A DNA stretch of 64,000 nucleotides from NCBI RefSeq assembly GCF_030398385.1, contig NZ_JAOAOQ010000003.1:226011-290010 (forward strand), written 5' to 3'. This document shows positions 20,029 through 28,144 of this stretch, piece after piece (the first letter of the stretch is position 1; the number at the start of each line of letters is the position of its first letter). The position numbers and the translations under genes were made by a program. This stretch comes from Aquibium sp. ELW1220 (GTDB lineage: Bacteria > Pseudomonadota > Alphaproteobacteria > Rhizobiales > Rhizobiaceae). The notes under the pieces are model-generated. The model was not told the DNA's origin, ran no database searches, and saw only the letters and a program-made list of their open reading frames with translations.

Positions 20029-20499
20029 CTAGAGCTTCATCTTGAACGCCACGTGGCTCCTCTCGAATCCGAGGCGCTCGTAAAACCGATGCGCCTCGAT
20101 CCGCGCGGCGTTGGAGGACAGCTGGACGAGCCCCGCGCCTGCCTCCCTGGCCTGCGCCACCGCATGGCGCATCATCGCCGCGCCGATGCCGCCGCCGCGC
20201 CTGTCGGCGCGCGTCTGGACGCCCTCGACCGTCAGGACCAGCCGCCCGCGGCACGTCATCATCGGCGTCAGCGTCGTCTGGAAGGTGCCGACCACCACCC
20301 CATCCATCTCCGCGACGAAGAGGCGGTCGGCGGGGCTCGCCGCGATTCGCTCGAAGGCGGCCATGTAGTCGGGCAGCGCCGCCGGATCGGCGCTATCGCC
20401 ATGGCCGCCGACCGCGTCTGCCGCATACAGGGCGGCGATCGCAGGCACGTCGTCGCGGCGGGCCTCACGGATGACGAGATCGGTCGTATCGGGTTTCAT
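20029..20499 (-). CDS. GNAT-family N-acetyltransferase
   Basis: 156 residues with the GNAT fold. The acetyl-CoA pyrophosphate loop is VEGVQTRADRRGGGIGAAMMRHA (a variant of the QxxGxG/A motif), followed by LVQLSSNAARIEAHRFYERLGFE, motif B of the family. The acceptor substrate is unknown. It is the last gene before the AbiE islet and keeps the codon use of its core neighbours, so the islet boundary lies just after its start, near 20,510. Confidence 0.88.
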   Translation of the reverse strand: MKPDTTDLVIREARRDDVPAIAALYAADAVGGHGDSADPAALPDYMAAFERIAASPADRLFVAEMDGVVVGTFQTTLTPMMTCRGRLVLTVEGVQTRADRRGGGIGAAMMRHAVAQAREAGAGLVQLSSNAARIEAHRFYERLGFERSHVAFKMKL

Positions 20500-20532
20500 T
20501 CTGTGTGCCTCCGGCCATCATGCAGGCGACGT

Positions 20533-21441
20533 TTATCGCAGAACGCGACGAAGGTTTGCGACAAGATCTGTCCGCTGCTCCACCCTGAGCTTATCCAGGT
20601 TCTGCTGACGCCACAGGACGGCCGGCAGGCTGCTCGCATGGGGGATCGCGAGGAGCGACCAGTCAGGCTTCCCCTCTTCGAAGCCGATCAGGAATTCCTG
20701 GTGCTGCAGCGGCATCTGATCGAGCAGAGCCGCAAACATGTCGGTCTGCGTCTTGATCAGCTCTTCAATGGCAACCGGCTCCACGGTCATCCCCGCAAAG
20801 CCGGTTTGGTACTCGGCCAACAGTTCCTTGCGCCTGCGGGACAGCACCTCATGCATCGGCCTGTTGTGGCTGATGAGGTAGAGGATGAAGGCTTCGCGCA
20901 ATTCATCGGAGATGCCATCATGAGCGAGAAGTTCCCGCACATCGAACAGGTCACGGGGATGCTGACGGTCGAGGGTGGCCACCAGCTTTCCTGCATACAG
21001 GTCGGCCATGGACACGACGCGGATTTCGGCAAAGCCGAAGGTGTCTTCAACGGTGGGTGTCACACTGCGGAGTTCGGGCTCGTAGGCCGTACCGCGCATG
21101 ACGGGCGAGAGTTCGATCTTGACCTGGGCACCACCGGCCCGCACGAGAAGCTTGGTGATGCAGCCCTCGGTCATGGCCCTGGTGATGGCCGCACCGCCCA
21201 CCACCCGAACAACCCGCGCCTCGATGCGCTTCATGGCAGCATCGATGCCGGCAAGCGACTCCGCACGGTTTGCGACCGGCAGATAGGTGAGATCGATATC
21301 AACCGACAGACGCGGCAGATCGCGCACGAAGAGATTGATCGCCGTGCCCCCTTTGAGGGCAAACACCTCTTCCTCAGCCACCAGAGGAATGATGCGTATG
21401 AGGAGAGCAACCTGCCCGCGATAGGCCTCATTCACGGCCAT
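20533..21441 (-). CDS. abiEii: AbiEii-like nucleotidyltransferase toxin
   Basis: 302 residues. The nucleotidyltransferase signature is ALKGGTAINLF (residues 29-38) followed by SVDIDLTY with Asp48 and Asp50 as probable metal ligands; DUF1814/AbiEii toxins of the DNA polymerase beta-like superfamily have this layout. Related toxins (AbiEii, MenT) block growth by modifying nucleotide or tRNA ends. ATG 21441 overlaps the 3' end of the antitoxin gene by 14 bases, as expected for a bicistronic type IV toxin-antitoxin pair. Its GC is somewhat lower than that of the flanking genes, suggesting transfer. Confidence 0.85.
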   Translation of the reverse strand: MAVNEAYRGQVALLIRIIPLVAEEEVFALKGGTAINLFVRDLPRLSVDIDLTYLPVANRAESLAGIDAAMKRIEARVVRVVGGAAITRAMTEGCITKLLVRAGGAQVKIELSPVMRGTAYEPELRSVTPTVEDTFGFAEIRVVSMADLYAGKLVATLDRQHPRDLFDVRELLAHDGISDELREAFILYLISHNRPMHEVLSRRRKELLAEYQTGFAGMTVEPVAIEELIKTQTDMFAALLDQMPLQHQEFLIGFEEGKPDWSLLAIPHASSLPAVLWRQQNLDKLRVEQRTDLVANLRRVLR

Positions 21442-22294
21442 AGAGCGCTTCCGGGACAGTGATGTTGTAGACAGGATCGAGGCGGCCGCCCGAAACCAGA
21501 GAACGCTTGCCCGATCCAAGGTCGATCGACGATTTATCCAGACGCTTCAGCCAGGCGTGCCGATGCCGATCGGCGAAGAAGAAGAACAGCCGCTTGACCT
21601 TCACGCTCCGACAATCGGCCAGGAGCTTCTGCAGATGGCGAGGACGGAGATTGGAAAGCCCCTCCATGAGCTTGTCTGCCTGATCGAAGCTCTCCCGATG
21701 GGGGAGTTCATCGAGCAGTTCCAACATGGCGCGCTCAGGCGATGACAGGGTGAGTGGCCAATCCCATTGCCCCCAACTCATCGTCGTGAAGTCTCCGCCC
21801 TGAAGCGTTGAGAGGTCACGCCCCGAATTGTTGCGGATATCCCAGGCAAGGCCGGTCATGCCCCGGCTTTTGTGGTCGCCGGCAAACAGCTTGTCGCTGT
21901 GATAGACGAAACGCGCATCGACCGGCAGCTTGAACACCCAGGAGGGCGGTGGCTTGGGTCCGTAGAGATGGACCGTCTCTATGCCCGGCGAGAGATAGTG
22001 CGCATGGCCATCCAGCGCGAGCGCGGTACGACCACCGACGCAGAGGGGCCCATGCCGCTCCAGCAGCAGGGTCTGCAAGGAAATCACGACCTGCTGCCAT
22101 TTGAGGGGACCGCGTGGCCGGCGATAGACACCCCGCACCGGCTGGTCGAGCCAGCCGGTTTTCGTATAGTAGGTGCGCAGATTGCTGGCATAGCCCTTGG
22201 CCTCCAGCCACGCCCCATCAACCACGAGCCCCTCAGGGAGATCGTGCGCAAGCCGGTTTACACGTTGTGTTCTCTGCTCATCCATATTGAGCAT
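21428..22294 (-). CDS. abiEi: AbiEi-like antitoxin / autoregulator
   Basis: 288 residues. The N-terminal quarter has a winged-helix-like pattern (GLVVDGAWLEAKGYASNLRTYYTKTGWLDQPVRGVYRRP), the DNA-binding module of AbiEi antitoxins. The rest is the AbiEi C-terminal antitoxin region with TLSSPERAMLELLDELP and the SVKVKRLFFFFADRH element characteristic of this family. It should repress its own promoter and neutralise the downstream toxin. Start ATG 22294 and a second in-frame ATG at 22285 both lie inside an operator-like repeat. In well-studied AbiE loci AbiEi binds paired repeats at its promoter. Confidence 0.83.
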   Translation of the reverse strand: MLNMDEQRTQRVNRLAHDLPEGLVVDGAWLEAKGYASNLRTYYTKTGWLDQPVRGVYRRPRGPLKWQQVVISLQTLLLERHGPLCVGGRTALALDGHAHYLSPGIETVHLYGPKPPPSWVFKLPVDARFVYHSDKLFAGDHKSRGMTGLAWDIRNNSGRDLSTLQGGDFTTMSWGQWDWPLTLSSPERAMLELLDELPHRESFDQADKLMEGLSNLRPRHLQKLLADCRSVKVKRLFFFFADRHRHAWLKRLDKSSIDLGSGKRSLVSGGRLDPVYNITVPEALYGRE

Positions 22295-22366
22295 GGTAGC
22301 AGAAGTTCAAACCAAAAGCCAGTTTGACATCCGCCTTAAGGGCTCATCCAGATTGAGCCTGGCTGC
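22276..22366. promoter_or_regulatory. Twin operator-like repeats of the abiE promoter
   Basis: Two 25-bp direct copies (22276-22300 and 22342-22366) match at 21 positions and start 66 bp apart. Each contains the inverted repeat GCTCA-N7-TGAGC. The inner copy covers the abiEi start codons; the outer lies upstream. AbiEi regulators of other bacteria bind a pair of inverted repeats, so this is the likely autoregulatory site. The promoter itself is not obvious in the 41 bases between the copies. Confidence 0.6.
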
Positions 22367-22490
22367 CTTCTTGCGAACCGTCGCCCCCTTCTCATTCGAA
22401 ACCAACCCAAACCGCATGACGTTGACATCCGTTTCGAGTCCATTGGAAAAATGGGTTTCCTTCGTTGCTGGATCGTGATCCACCCTGTGG

Positions 22491-22931
22491 ATGGGGACAC
22501 GAGAGACGCGAGGCCGCATGGCCAGTCCGAGCGCCGGCATCATCGACAGCCAGACGGTAAAGGCACCCGCGCATGGCGCAGCGCGCGGCGACGATGCCGC
22601 CGAGATGCCTTTCGGCTGCAAGCGTCACATCGCGGTCGACACCAACGGGCGATTGCCGATGGTCGACCTGACACCGGCCGACGGCGCCTGTGACCGCCGG
22701 CAGCTGCCGGAGAAGGCCGCCTTCCTGGATTTCGTCGTCGAGGTCGTGCGCCGCACCGACAGCGAGCCCGGTTTCAAGCTGCTGCCAAGACGCCGGGTCG
22801 TCGAACGAACCTTCGGCTGGCCCACGCGCTCGCGCCGCCTCGTGCCCGACTACGAACAGCACATCGACGTCTCCGAAGCCATGTCCCACGTCGCCATGGG
22901 AAGCCTTCTGCCGCGCAGGATAAGCCATTGA
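22491..22931 (+). pseudogene. Decayed IS5-family (IS427-like) transposase fragment
   Basis: An open frame of about 146 codons that reads as disjoined pieces of an IS5/IS427-type transposase: ASPSAGIIDSQTVKAP and GCKRHIAVDTNGRLPMVDLTPAD from the first catalytic region, then, after loss of the middle, FKLLPRRRVVERTFGWPTRSRRLVPDYEQHI from the C-terminal Glu region. The segment that should carry the second catalytic Asp (the usual ADGGYAG-type motif) is missing, so no active enzyme can be made. Terminal inverted repeats were not found. It sits at the right edge of the AbiE islet and its stop overlaps the start of the next gene. Confidence 0.8.
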
Positions 22932-23920
22932 ACCCGTTTTCAAACGGACTCTCAGGCGCCACGCCGGCGAGCGCCAGCGTCGCCGGCATCCTGTTTGCGG
23001 TCGGCGCCGCGACGATCTTTTCGATCAACGACGTCGCGATCAAATGGCTCTCCGACGGCTATCCTCTGCACCAGATCACCTTCATCCGCAGCCTCGTCGG
23101 CATGCTCGTCATCCTCGCCGTCTTCGTGCCGCTGGAAGGCTCCTATTCGGCGCTGCGCACCCGCCGGCCGGGCTTCCATCTCCTGCGCGGCGCGATCCTG
23201 GTCACCGCCAACATGGCCTTCTATGCCGGGCTGGCGACGTTGCCGCTCGGCGAGGCGACGGCGATCTATTTCGTCTCGCCGCTGTTCATCACCGCGCTTT
23301 CGGTGCTGCTGCTCGGCGACCGGGTGGGCCCGCGGCGCTGGGCGGCGGTCGCGGCCGGCATGATCGGCGTCGTGATCGTCATCCAGCCGGGCAGCGCCGC
23401 CTTCCAGGTCGCCGCGCTCCTGCCGCTCATCGGCGCCTTCTTCTACGCCTTGCTGCAGATCACCAGCCGCAAGATCGGCGTGACCGAGAGCGCCTCGACC
23501 ATGGCCTTCTACCTGAACCTGTTCTTCATCCTGTTTTCGGGCGCCGTCGGGCTCGCCTTCGGCGACGGGCGGTATGCCGGCAGCGACGATGCCAGCCTCG
23601 AATTCCTGCTGCGCGCCTGGGTCTGGCCGACACCGGGCGATTTCCTGCTGCTGTCGCTGATGGGCGTCATCGGTTCGACCGGCGCCTATTGCGCCAGCCA
23701 GGCCTACAGGATCGCGCAGCCGGGCCTGATCGCGCCTTTCGAATATGTCGGCATGCCGCTCGCCGTGTTCTGGAGCGTCGCCATCTGGGGCGACTGGCCG
23801 GACGCGATCTCGTGGATCGGCATCGCCCTGATCGCGGCAGCGGGGATCTTCGTCTTCTGGCGCGAGGCGCGGCTCGGACGGCAGCACCGGCTGCGCCCGC
23901 CCGCGGCGCGCGGCCGCTGA
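22928..23920 (+). CDS. EamA/DMT-superfamily transporter
   Basis: A 330-residue inner-membrane protein with about ten hydrophobic helices in two EamA halves. Diagnostic segments are IFSINDVAIKWLSDGYPLHQITFIRS, AFYAGLATLPLGEATAIYFVSPLFITALSVLLLGDRVG and the second-half equivalent PLAVFWSVAIWGDWPDAISWIGIALI. Such carriers export metabolites; the substrate is unknown. The only upstream start is TTG 22928, which overlaps the stop of the transposase remnant by four bases. The next Met is about 58 residues in, after the first helix. Either TTG is used or the IS event replaced the original start. Confidence 0.86.
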   Translation: MNPFSNGLSGATPASASVAGILFAVGAATIFSINDVAIKWLSDGYPLHQITFIRSLVGMLVILAVFVPLEGSYSALRTRRPGFHLLRGAILVTANMAFYAGLATLPLGEATAIYFVSPLFITALSVLLLGDRVGPRRWAAVAAGMIGVVIVIQPGSAAFQVAALLPLIGAFFYALLQITSRKIGVTESASTMAFYLNLFFILFSGAVGLAFGDGRYAGSDDASLEFLLRAWVWPTPGDFLLLSLMGVIGSTGAYCASQAYRIAQPGLIAPFEYVGMPLAVFWSVAIWGDWPDAISWIGIALIAAAGIFVFWREARLGRQHRLRPPAARGR

Positions 23921-24415
23921 TCAGGCGACCGCACGTTCCAGGATCAGCGCCGGGATGCCCGACTGGTCGCGCCCGCAGTTCTCCGTGCGGCCGATCTCGA
24001 CGAAGCCCTGCGTGAGATAGAAGGCGATGGCGCGGGCATTCGCCGGCTCGACCTCCAGCCGGATGCGCTCGGCATCCGGGAAGCTCTCGATGATCTCGTC
24101 GAGCAGCATCCCGCCGATCCCCTGCCCCTGGCGGCCCGGCCGGACGTAGAGCTGCGACAGCGTCACGGTCTTGCCGTCGTCGGCCGTTCCGGCGAAGGCC
24201 ATGCCGGCAATCGCCACGCCGTCGTCGGCCACCACGAACTCCGCATCCGGCTTGTCCAGCTGCGCCCTCAGCGACCGCAGCGAATGCCAGTCATTCGTGA
24301 TCTCCGTCACCCTGGCGGCACCGTAGATGCCGTCATAGGTCGCGTGCCAGGTCTCCACCAGCACGTCCCGGATCGCCGGCAGGTCGTTGGGCCCGGCGGT
24401 GCGGATGAACATCAT
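23921..24415 (-). CDS. GNAT-family N-acetyltransferase translationally coupled to gatB
   Basis: 164 residues. The acetyl-CoA loop [23 protein letters not shown] carries a canonical RxxGxG, followed by [24 protein letters not shown]. The acceptor substrate is unknown. The start overlaps the gatB stop (ATGATG/TGA), so translation is probably coupled to gatB. This arrangement suggests a link to translation, but acetyltransferases next to gatB vary between genomes. Confidence 0.88.
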   Translation of the reverse strand: MMFIRTAGPNDLPAIRDVLVETWHATYDGIYGAARVTEITNDWHSLRSLRAQLDKPDAEFVVADDGVAIAGMAFAGTADDGKTVTLSQLYVRPGRQGQGIGGMLLDEIIESFPDAERIRLEVEPANARAIAFYLTQGFVEIGRTENCGRDQSGIPALILERAVA

Positions 24416-25911
24416 TCGATCCCGAGCTTCGCCTTCACCAGGTCGTTGACGGCCTGCGGATTGGCCTTGCCGCCGGTGGCTTTCATCACCTGGCCGACGA
24501 ACCAGCCCGCCATCGTCGGCTTGGCGCGGGCCTGTTCCGCCTTGTCGGGATTGGCCGCGATCACCTCGTCGACCGCCTTCTCGATGGCGCCGGTGTCGGT
24601 GACCTGCTTCAGGCCGCGGCTCTCGACGAGTTCGCGCGGGTCGCCGCCCTCGGTCCAGACGATCTCGAACAGGTCCTTGGCGATCTTACCGGAGATGGTG
24701 CCTTCCCTGATCAGGTCGATGATGGCGCCGAGCTGGTCGGCAGAAACGGGAGTCTCTTCAAGGGCCTTGCCGGACTTGTTCAAGGCACCGAGCAGGTCGT
24801 TGATGACCCAGTTCGCCGCCATCTTGCCGTCGCGGCCCGCGGCGACCTGCTCGAAGAAATCGGCGACGGCCTTCTCGGCCACCAGCACCGACGCGTCGTA
24901 GGCCGACAGGCCCATGGCCGAGACGAAGCGCTCCTTCTTCTGGTCGGGCAGTTCGGGCAGGTGCTTTGCCAGCGCGTCGACATAGGCCTGGTCGAATTCG
25001 AGCGGCAGGAGGTCCGGATCGGGGAAGTAGCGATAGTCGTGCGCCTCTTCCTTCGAGCGCATCGAGCGGGTCTCGCCCTTGGCGGGGTCGAACAGCCGCG
25101 TCTCCTGGTCGATCCTGCCGCCGTCCTCCAGGATGGCAATCTGGCGCTGCGCCTCCGCCTCGATCGCCTGGCCGATGAAGCGGATCGAGTTGACGTTCTT
25201 GATCTCGCAGCGCGTGCCGAATGCGCCGCCCGGCTTGCGCACCGAGACGTTGACGTCGGCGCGCAGCGAGCCCTCGTCCATGTTACCGTCGCAGGTGCCG
25301 AGATAGCGCATGATGGTGCGCAGCTTGGTCACGTAGGCCTTGGCCTCGTCGGCCGAGCGGATGTCGGGCTTCGAGACGATCTCCATCAGCGCCACGCCCG
25401 AGCGGTTGAGATCGACATAGGACATGGTCGGATGCTGGTCGTGCATCGACTTGCCGGCGTCCTGCTCGAGATGCAGGCGTTCGATGCCCACCTCGATGTC
25501 CTCGAACTGGCCCTGCCGGTCCGGACCGACCGAGACGATGACCTTGCCCTCGCCGACGATAGGCTGCTTGAACTGCGAGATCTGGTAGCCCTGCGGCAGA
25601 TCGGGATAGAAATAGTTCTTGCGGTCGAAGACCGACTTCAGATTGATCTGCGCCTTGAGCCCGAGCCCGGTGCGGATCGCCTGCTTCACGCATTCCTCGT
25701 TGATCACCGGCAGCATGCCCGGCATGGCCGCGTCGACGAGGCTGACATTGTCGTTGGGCGCGGAGCCGAAGTCGGTCGAGGCGCCCGAGAAGAGCTTGGA
25801 GTTCGAGCTCACCTGGGCATGGACCTCCAGGCCCACGATCACCTCCCAGTCGCCGGTGGCGCCGGAAATCAGCCGCTTCGGGTCGGGCGTGCGGGTGTCG
25901 ATGATGCTCAT
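24412..25911 (-). CDS. gatB: Aspartyl/glutamyl-tRNA amidotransferase subunit B
   Basis: A 499-residue subunit of the GatCAB amidotransferase, which makes Gln-tRNA(Gln) and/or Asn-tRNA(Asn) from misacylated precursors. The N-terminal signature is [22 protein letters not shown]; the GatB kinase-like core contains [14 protein letters not shown], the dual signature around [20 protein letters not shown] and [12 protein letters not shown]. The C-terminal YqeY-like tail is present. Length is normal. Transcription starts in the gap shared with the DUF6455 gene. Confidence 0.98.
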   Translation of the reverse strand: MSIIDTRTPDPKRLISGATGDWEVIVGLEVHAQVSSNSKLFSGASTDFGSAPNDNVSLVDAAMPGMLPVINEECVKQAIRTGLGLKAQINLKSVFDRKNYFYPDLPQGYQISQFKQPIVGEGKVIVSVGPDRQGQFEDIEVGIERLHLEQDAGKSMHDQHPTMSYVDLNRSGVALMEIVSKPDIRSADEAKAYVTKLRTIMRYLGTCDGNMDEGSLRADVNVSVRKPGGAFGTRCEIKNVNSIRFIGQAIEAEAQRQIAILEDGGRIDQETRLFDPAKGETRSMRSKEEAHDYRYFPDPDLLPLEFDQAYVDALAKHLPELPDQKKERFVSAMGLSAYDASVLVAEKAVADFFEQVAAGRDGKMAANWVINDLLGALNKSGKALEETPVSADQLGAIIDLIREGTISGKIAKDLFEIVWTEGGDPRELVESRGLKQVTDTGAIEKAVDEVIAANPDKAEQARAKPTMAGWFVGQVMKATGGKANPQAVNDLVKAKLGIE

Positions 25912-26061
25912 TTCGGGCCGGAAACCTCACATTCGGACATGCCGGTTGGCTAGAACAAACACCATGCGGAGGCAAGGCTTTCCGATGGCTTGATCCAGAT
26001 CAAGGCGCCCTTCCTGCCGCGCGGCGATCCTGGCTTGGCAGACCGAAGCGGGAGAATCGTC

Positions 26062-26319
26062 GTGGGCTATATGGGTTTCGTCGAACGGATGGCCGCCAAG
26101 GCCGACCTGATGGAGAGCATGATGCGCAAGCTCGACGTCCGCGAGGCCATTGCCGACATGCCGGCGGCGCCATCCGTGATGCGCAGTGCCGCCCTGCGCT
26201 GCCTGTCCTGCGGCCATGCCGGCGAATGCACGACCTGGCTGGAGGAGAACGAGGCGCCGCAGCACGCCCCGGACTACTGCCGCAACAAGGACCTGTTCGA
26301 ATTCGCGGCCGAAAGCTAG
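26062..26319 (+). CDS. DUF6455 family small Cys-rich protein
   Basis: About 85 residues: an amphipathic N-terminal region (MGFVERMAAKADLMESMMRKLDV), an Ala-rich stretch and a C-terminal CLSCGHAGECTTWLEEN...APDYCRNKDLF with four cysteines, the pattern of DUF6455 proteins and a possible metal-binding site. Function is unknown. I chose GTG 26062 (seven bases after GGGAG); ATG 26071 is the alternative. An intrinsic terminator follows at 26476-26520. Confidence 0.75.
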   Translation: MGYMGFVERMAAKADLMESMMRKLDVREAIADMPAAPSVMRSAALRCLSCGHAGECTTWLEENEAPQHAPDYCRNKDLFEFAAES

Positions 26320-26475
26320 GGGCGTCCCCCGGAAACGGGCGCCGGCTTCAGGTCGGAGACACGTCGAGGGACGGCGAAACCCATCGGGCGGAATGCCCAT
26401 GAGGATCGCGACACGATTCAGCGGTGCCGGGCGACCGGTCCCACCGCTCACGAGACTACAGTGCCCCTGTAGCTA

Positions 26476-26520
26476 GGCCGGCCCGCCTCCCTCCCTCCCT
26501 GGCGGCCGGCCGCTTTTTTT
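26476..26520 (+). terminator. Intrinsic terminator after the DUF6455 gene
   Basis: GGCCGGCCCGCC and GGCGGCCGGCC form an 11-bp stem with one bulge around a pyrimidine loop (three CCCT units), followed by seven Ts (26514-26520). The geometry is that of a strong rho-independent terminator for rightward transcription. The T run abuts the stop codon of the convergent CBS gene. Confidence 0.85.
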
Positions 26521-26951
26521 CACGCGGTCGCGATGTAGTTGCGGATCTCCTGCGCCTCGTGCTCGACCTGCTCAATGCGCCGCTTCACCACGTCGCCGAT
26601 CGAGATGATGCCGACGAGGATGCCGTCGCGCTCGACGGGCAGGTGCCGGAAGCGGCCGGCGGTCATGATCTCCATCACGTCGTTGATGGAGTTGTTCTCG
26701 TGGCAGACCTGAACCTTCGCGGTCATCGCCGCCGAGATCGGCTTGTCCAGCGCACCCGGCCCCTCGCCTGCCAGGATGCGGACGATGTCGCGCTCCGACA
26801 GGATGCCGGCAATGCGGCCCTCGTCCTTCGTCACCACGATGGCGCCGATCCGGCGTCTGGCGAGCACCTGCACGGCGTCCGCGAGCGTCCTGTCCGGCAT
26901 CATCGTCTCGACGTCGGAGCCCTTGTCCGCAAGTATGTTCTTGACCAGCAT
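26520..26951 (-). CDS. CBS-domain-pair protein
   Basis: A 143-residue protein consisting of two CBS domains in tandem (about residues 8-60 and 73-125), with the usual hydrophobic-Asp turns (IGAIVVTKDEGRIAGILSERDIVR and HLPVERDGILVGIISIGDVVK). Such stand-alone CBS pairs bind adenine nucleotides and act as energy or stress sensors; the partner is unknown. No membrane segment. The C-terminal helix (VKRRIEQVEHEAQEIRNYI) could mediate dimerisation. Confidence 0.93.
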   Translation of the reverse strand: MLVKNILADKGSDVETMMPDRTLADAVQVLARRRIGAIVVTKDEGRIAGILSERDIVRILAGEGPGALDKPISAAMTAKVQVCHENNSINDVMEIMTAGRFRHLPVERDGILVGIISIGDVVKRRIEQVEHEAQEIRNYIATA

Positions 26952-27047
26952 GGCGTCCTCCTCAAACGCGACCTCCGCCCCGTCCGGCGACCTTCGCCGC
27001 CGTCAGGCCATGGTGCGCGGAGTTTTCCGCCTTTGCAAGGCTCCCGG

Positions 27048-27782
27048 TCAGGCGCGGCGCCGGTCGAACAGGCGCACCGCCAGGAACCCGGCCAGGAAGC
27101 CGCCGACATGCGCTTCCCAGGCGATCGCGCCGTCGACGCCCGGAATGCCGCTCGCCAGCCCGGTCGCGAGGTTGATGACGAACCAGACCGCGAGGAATGT
27201 CACCACGGTTCGCGAGGACAGCGCTTCGGGGATCGTCAGCATCCGGCCTTCGAAGGCCGCGCGGCCGGCCCCGCGGCTGCTGCGGAAGCCGAAGCGGGCG
27301 GCAGCACCCATCATCCCCGAGATCGCGCCCGAGGCACCCACCAGCGGGACGTTGCTGTCCATGTGCAGCACATAGTGGAGCGCGACGGCGGCAAGCGTCG
27401 TGGCGCACCAGAACAGCACGAAGCGGACCGGGCCTATCCGTGTCGCCAGCGGAGAGCCGAAGGCGGCGAGCCAGATCATGTTCACCGCCAGGTGCGCCAG
27501 GCCGCCATGCAGCAGCGAATATGTGAGCGGGCTGGTGAAGGCCGGCAGGTCGAGCAGGTATTCCCCGGAATAGCGGAGAGGAATGAACGCCCCTGCCAGA
27601 ATCACCTCGAAGTCCATGGCGGGCGTCAGCAGGTAGCCGCGCACGAGGTGGATGCCGACGCAGAGCGCGATGAAGACGAGCACGACAGCCGGGATGTTGA
27701 AGGCGGGCTCGCGCCGCGGCGGCGGCGGAAACGGGCCGCCGCGCGATTCGCGATCGGTGTCGCGCAAGGGATCTGCTGACAA
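27048..27782 (-). CDS. Rhomboid-family intramembrane serine protease
   Basis: About 244 residues with six hydrophobic segments. The catalytic serine is in GASGAISG and the catalytic histidine in EAHVGGFLAGF, as in bacterial rhomboids; HGGLAHLAVNMIWL in helix 2 supplies the oxyanion region. It should cleave transmembrane proteins. The N-terminal 25 residues are charged and Pro-rich. The assigned TTG start has GGAG about ten bases upstream and is uncertain. A terminator-like hairpin lies about 80 bases upstream on the same strand. Confidence 0.9.
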   Translation of the reverse strand: MSADPLRDTDRESRGGPFPPPPRREPAFNIPAVVLVFIALCVGIHLVRGYLLTPAMDFEVILAGAFIPLRYSGEYLLDLPAFTSPLTYSLLHGGLAHLAVNMIWLAAFGSPLATRIGPVRFVLFWCATTLAAVALHYVLHMDSNVPLVGASGAISGMMGAAARFGFRSSRGAGRAAFEGRMLTIPEALSSRTVVTFLAVWFVINLATGLASGIPGVDGAIAWEAHVGGFLAGFLAVRLFDRRRA

Positions 27783-27861
27783 GGTCGAGGACTCCGGACT
27801 GTCGGGTGCCCTATATGGCTGCGCAGGGCCGGCGCCGAAACCGTCCGCGTGGGCGAAAGGT

Positions 27862-27899
27862 TAAAAAAATGGCCGTCCGGGACATGGTCCCGAACGGCC
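27862..27899 (-). terminator. Leftward intrinsic terminator with no known gene upstream
   Basis: Read on the minus strand, a 13-bp stem with one mismatch (GGCCGTTCGGGAC / GTCCCGGACGGCC, 27899-27871) is followed by AT and seven Ts. It cannot serve a rightward gene, because there is no T run on that side. No protein-coding gene lies upstream on the minus strand. It therefore ends either a small RNA or a leader transcript of the rhomboid gene. Confidence 0.75.
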
Positions 27900-28039
27900 G
27901 GTCGAGTCCCCACTCGATGGACGGAGATCGCTCTCGAACCTGAATTCGCTGTGAAGCCAATGGCTTCCTGAGTGCCCCTCACTCCCATGCCGGCGCCGGC
28001 AACGCAATCTCAACCTTTCGTTAACCTTAACGGCGACGC
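27862..28039 (-). ncRNA. Candidate small RNA or attenuated leader of the rhomboid gene
   Basis: The 360-bp gap between the rhomboid and PAS_5 genes holds a terminator facing left and, upstream of it, a possible sigma70-like promoter on the minus strand (TTGCAT at 28073-28068 and ATTATG at 28051-28046, 16-bp spacer). The implied transcript is about 180 nt, contains several self-complementary stretches (for example GCCGGCGCCGGC near 27990-28001, AAGCCATTGGCTT near 27956-27968) and no plausible reading frame. I do not recognise an Rfam family. It may instead be a 5' leader that controls the rhomboid gene by premature termination. Confidence 0.4.
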
Positions 28040-28049
28040 GTCGTGCATA

Positions 28050-28057
28050 ATGGTTAA
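28050..28057. promoter_or_regulatory. CtrA-like half-site (ATGGTTAA)
   Basis: ATGGTTAA is the complement of the TTAACCAT half-site known for CtrA. It lies 88 bases upstream of the PAS_5 gene and overlaps the putative leftward -10 element. A second TTAACC occurs at 28021-28026. Weak on its own. Confidence 0.25.
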
Positions 28058-28144
28058 TTGCGCTGGCATGCAACCTGCTCCCTCCTCCATGAAGCATGGC
28101 GGATGTCACCCCGTTGTGCGTGGTTGAAACAGGTCCACGTGAAA

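Noticed and set aside
22295..22500. Terminal inverted repeat of the IS5-like element
   Set aside because: No matching inverted ends were recognisable around the remnant; the element appears truncated on both sides.
27861..28109. An 82-codon minus-strand frame between the rhomboid and PAS_5 genes
   Set aside because: Its end runs into the terminator hairpin and its residues look like random translation of GC-rich DNA. I treat the region as a candidate RNA or leader instead.
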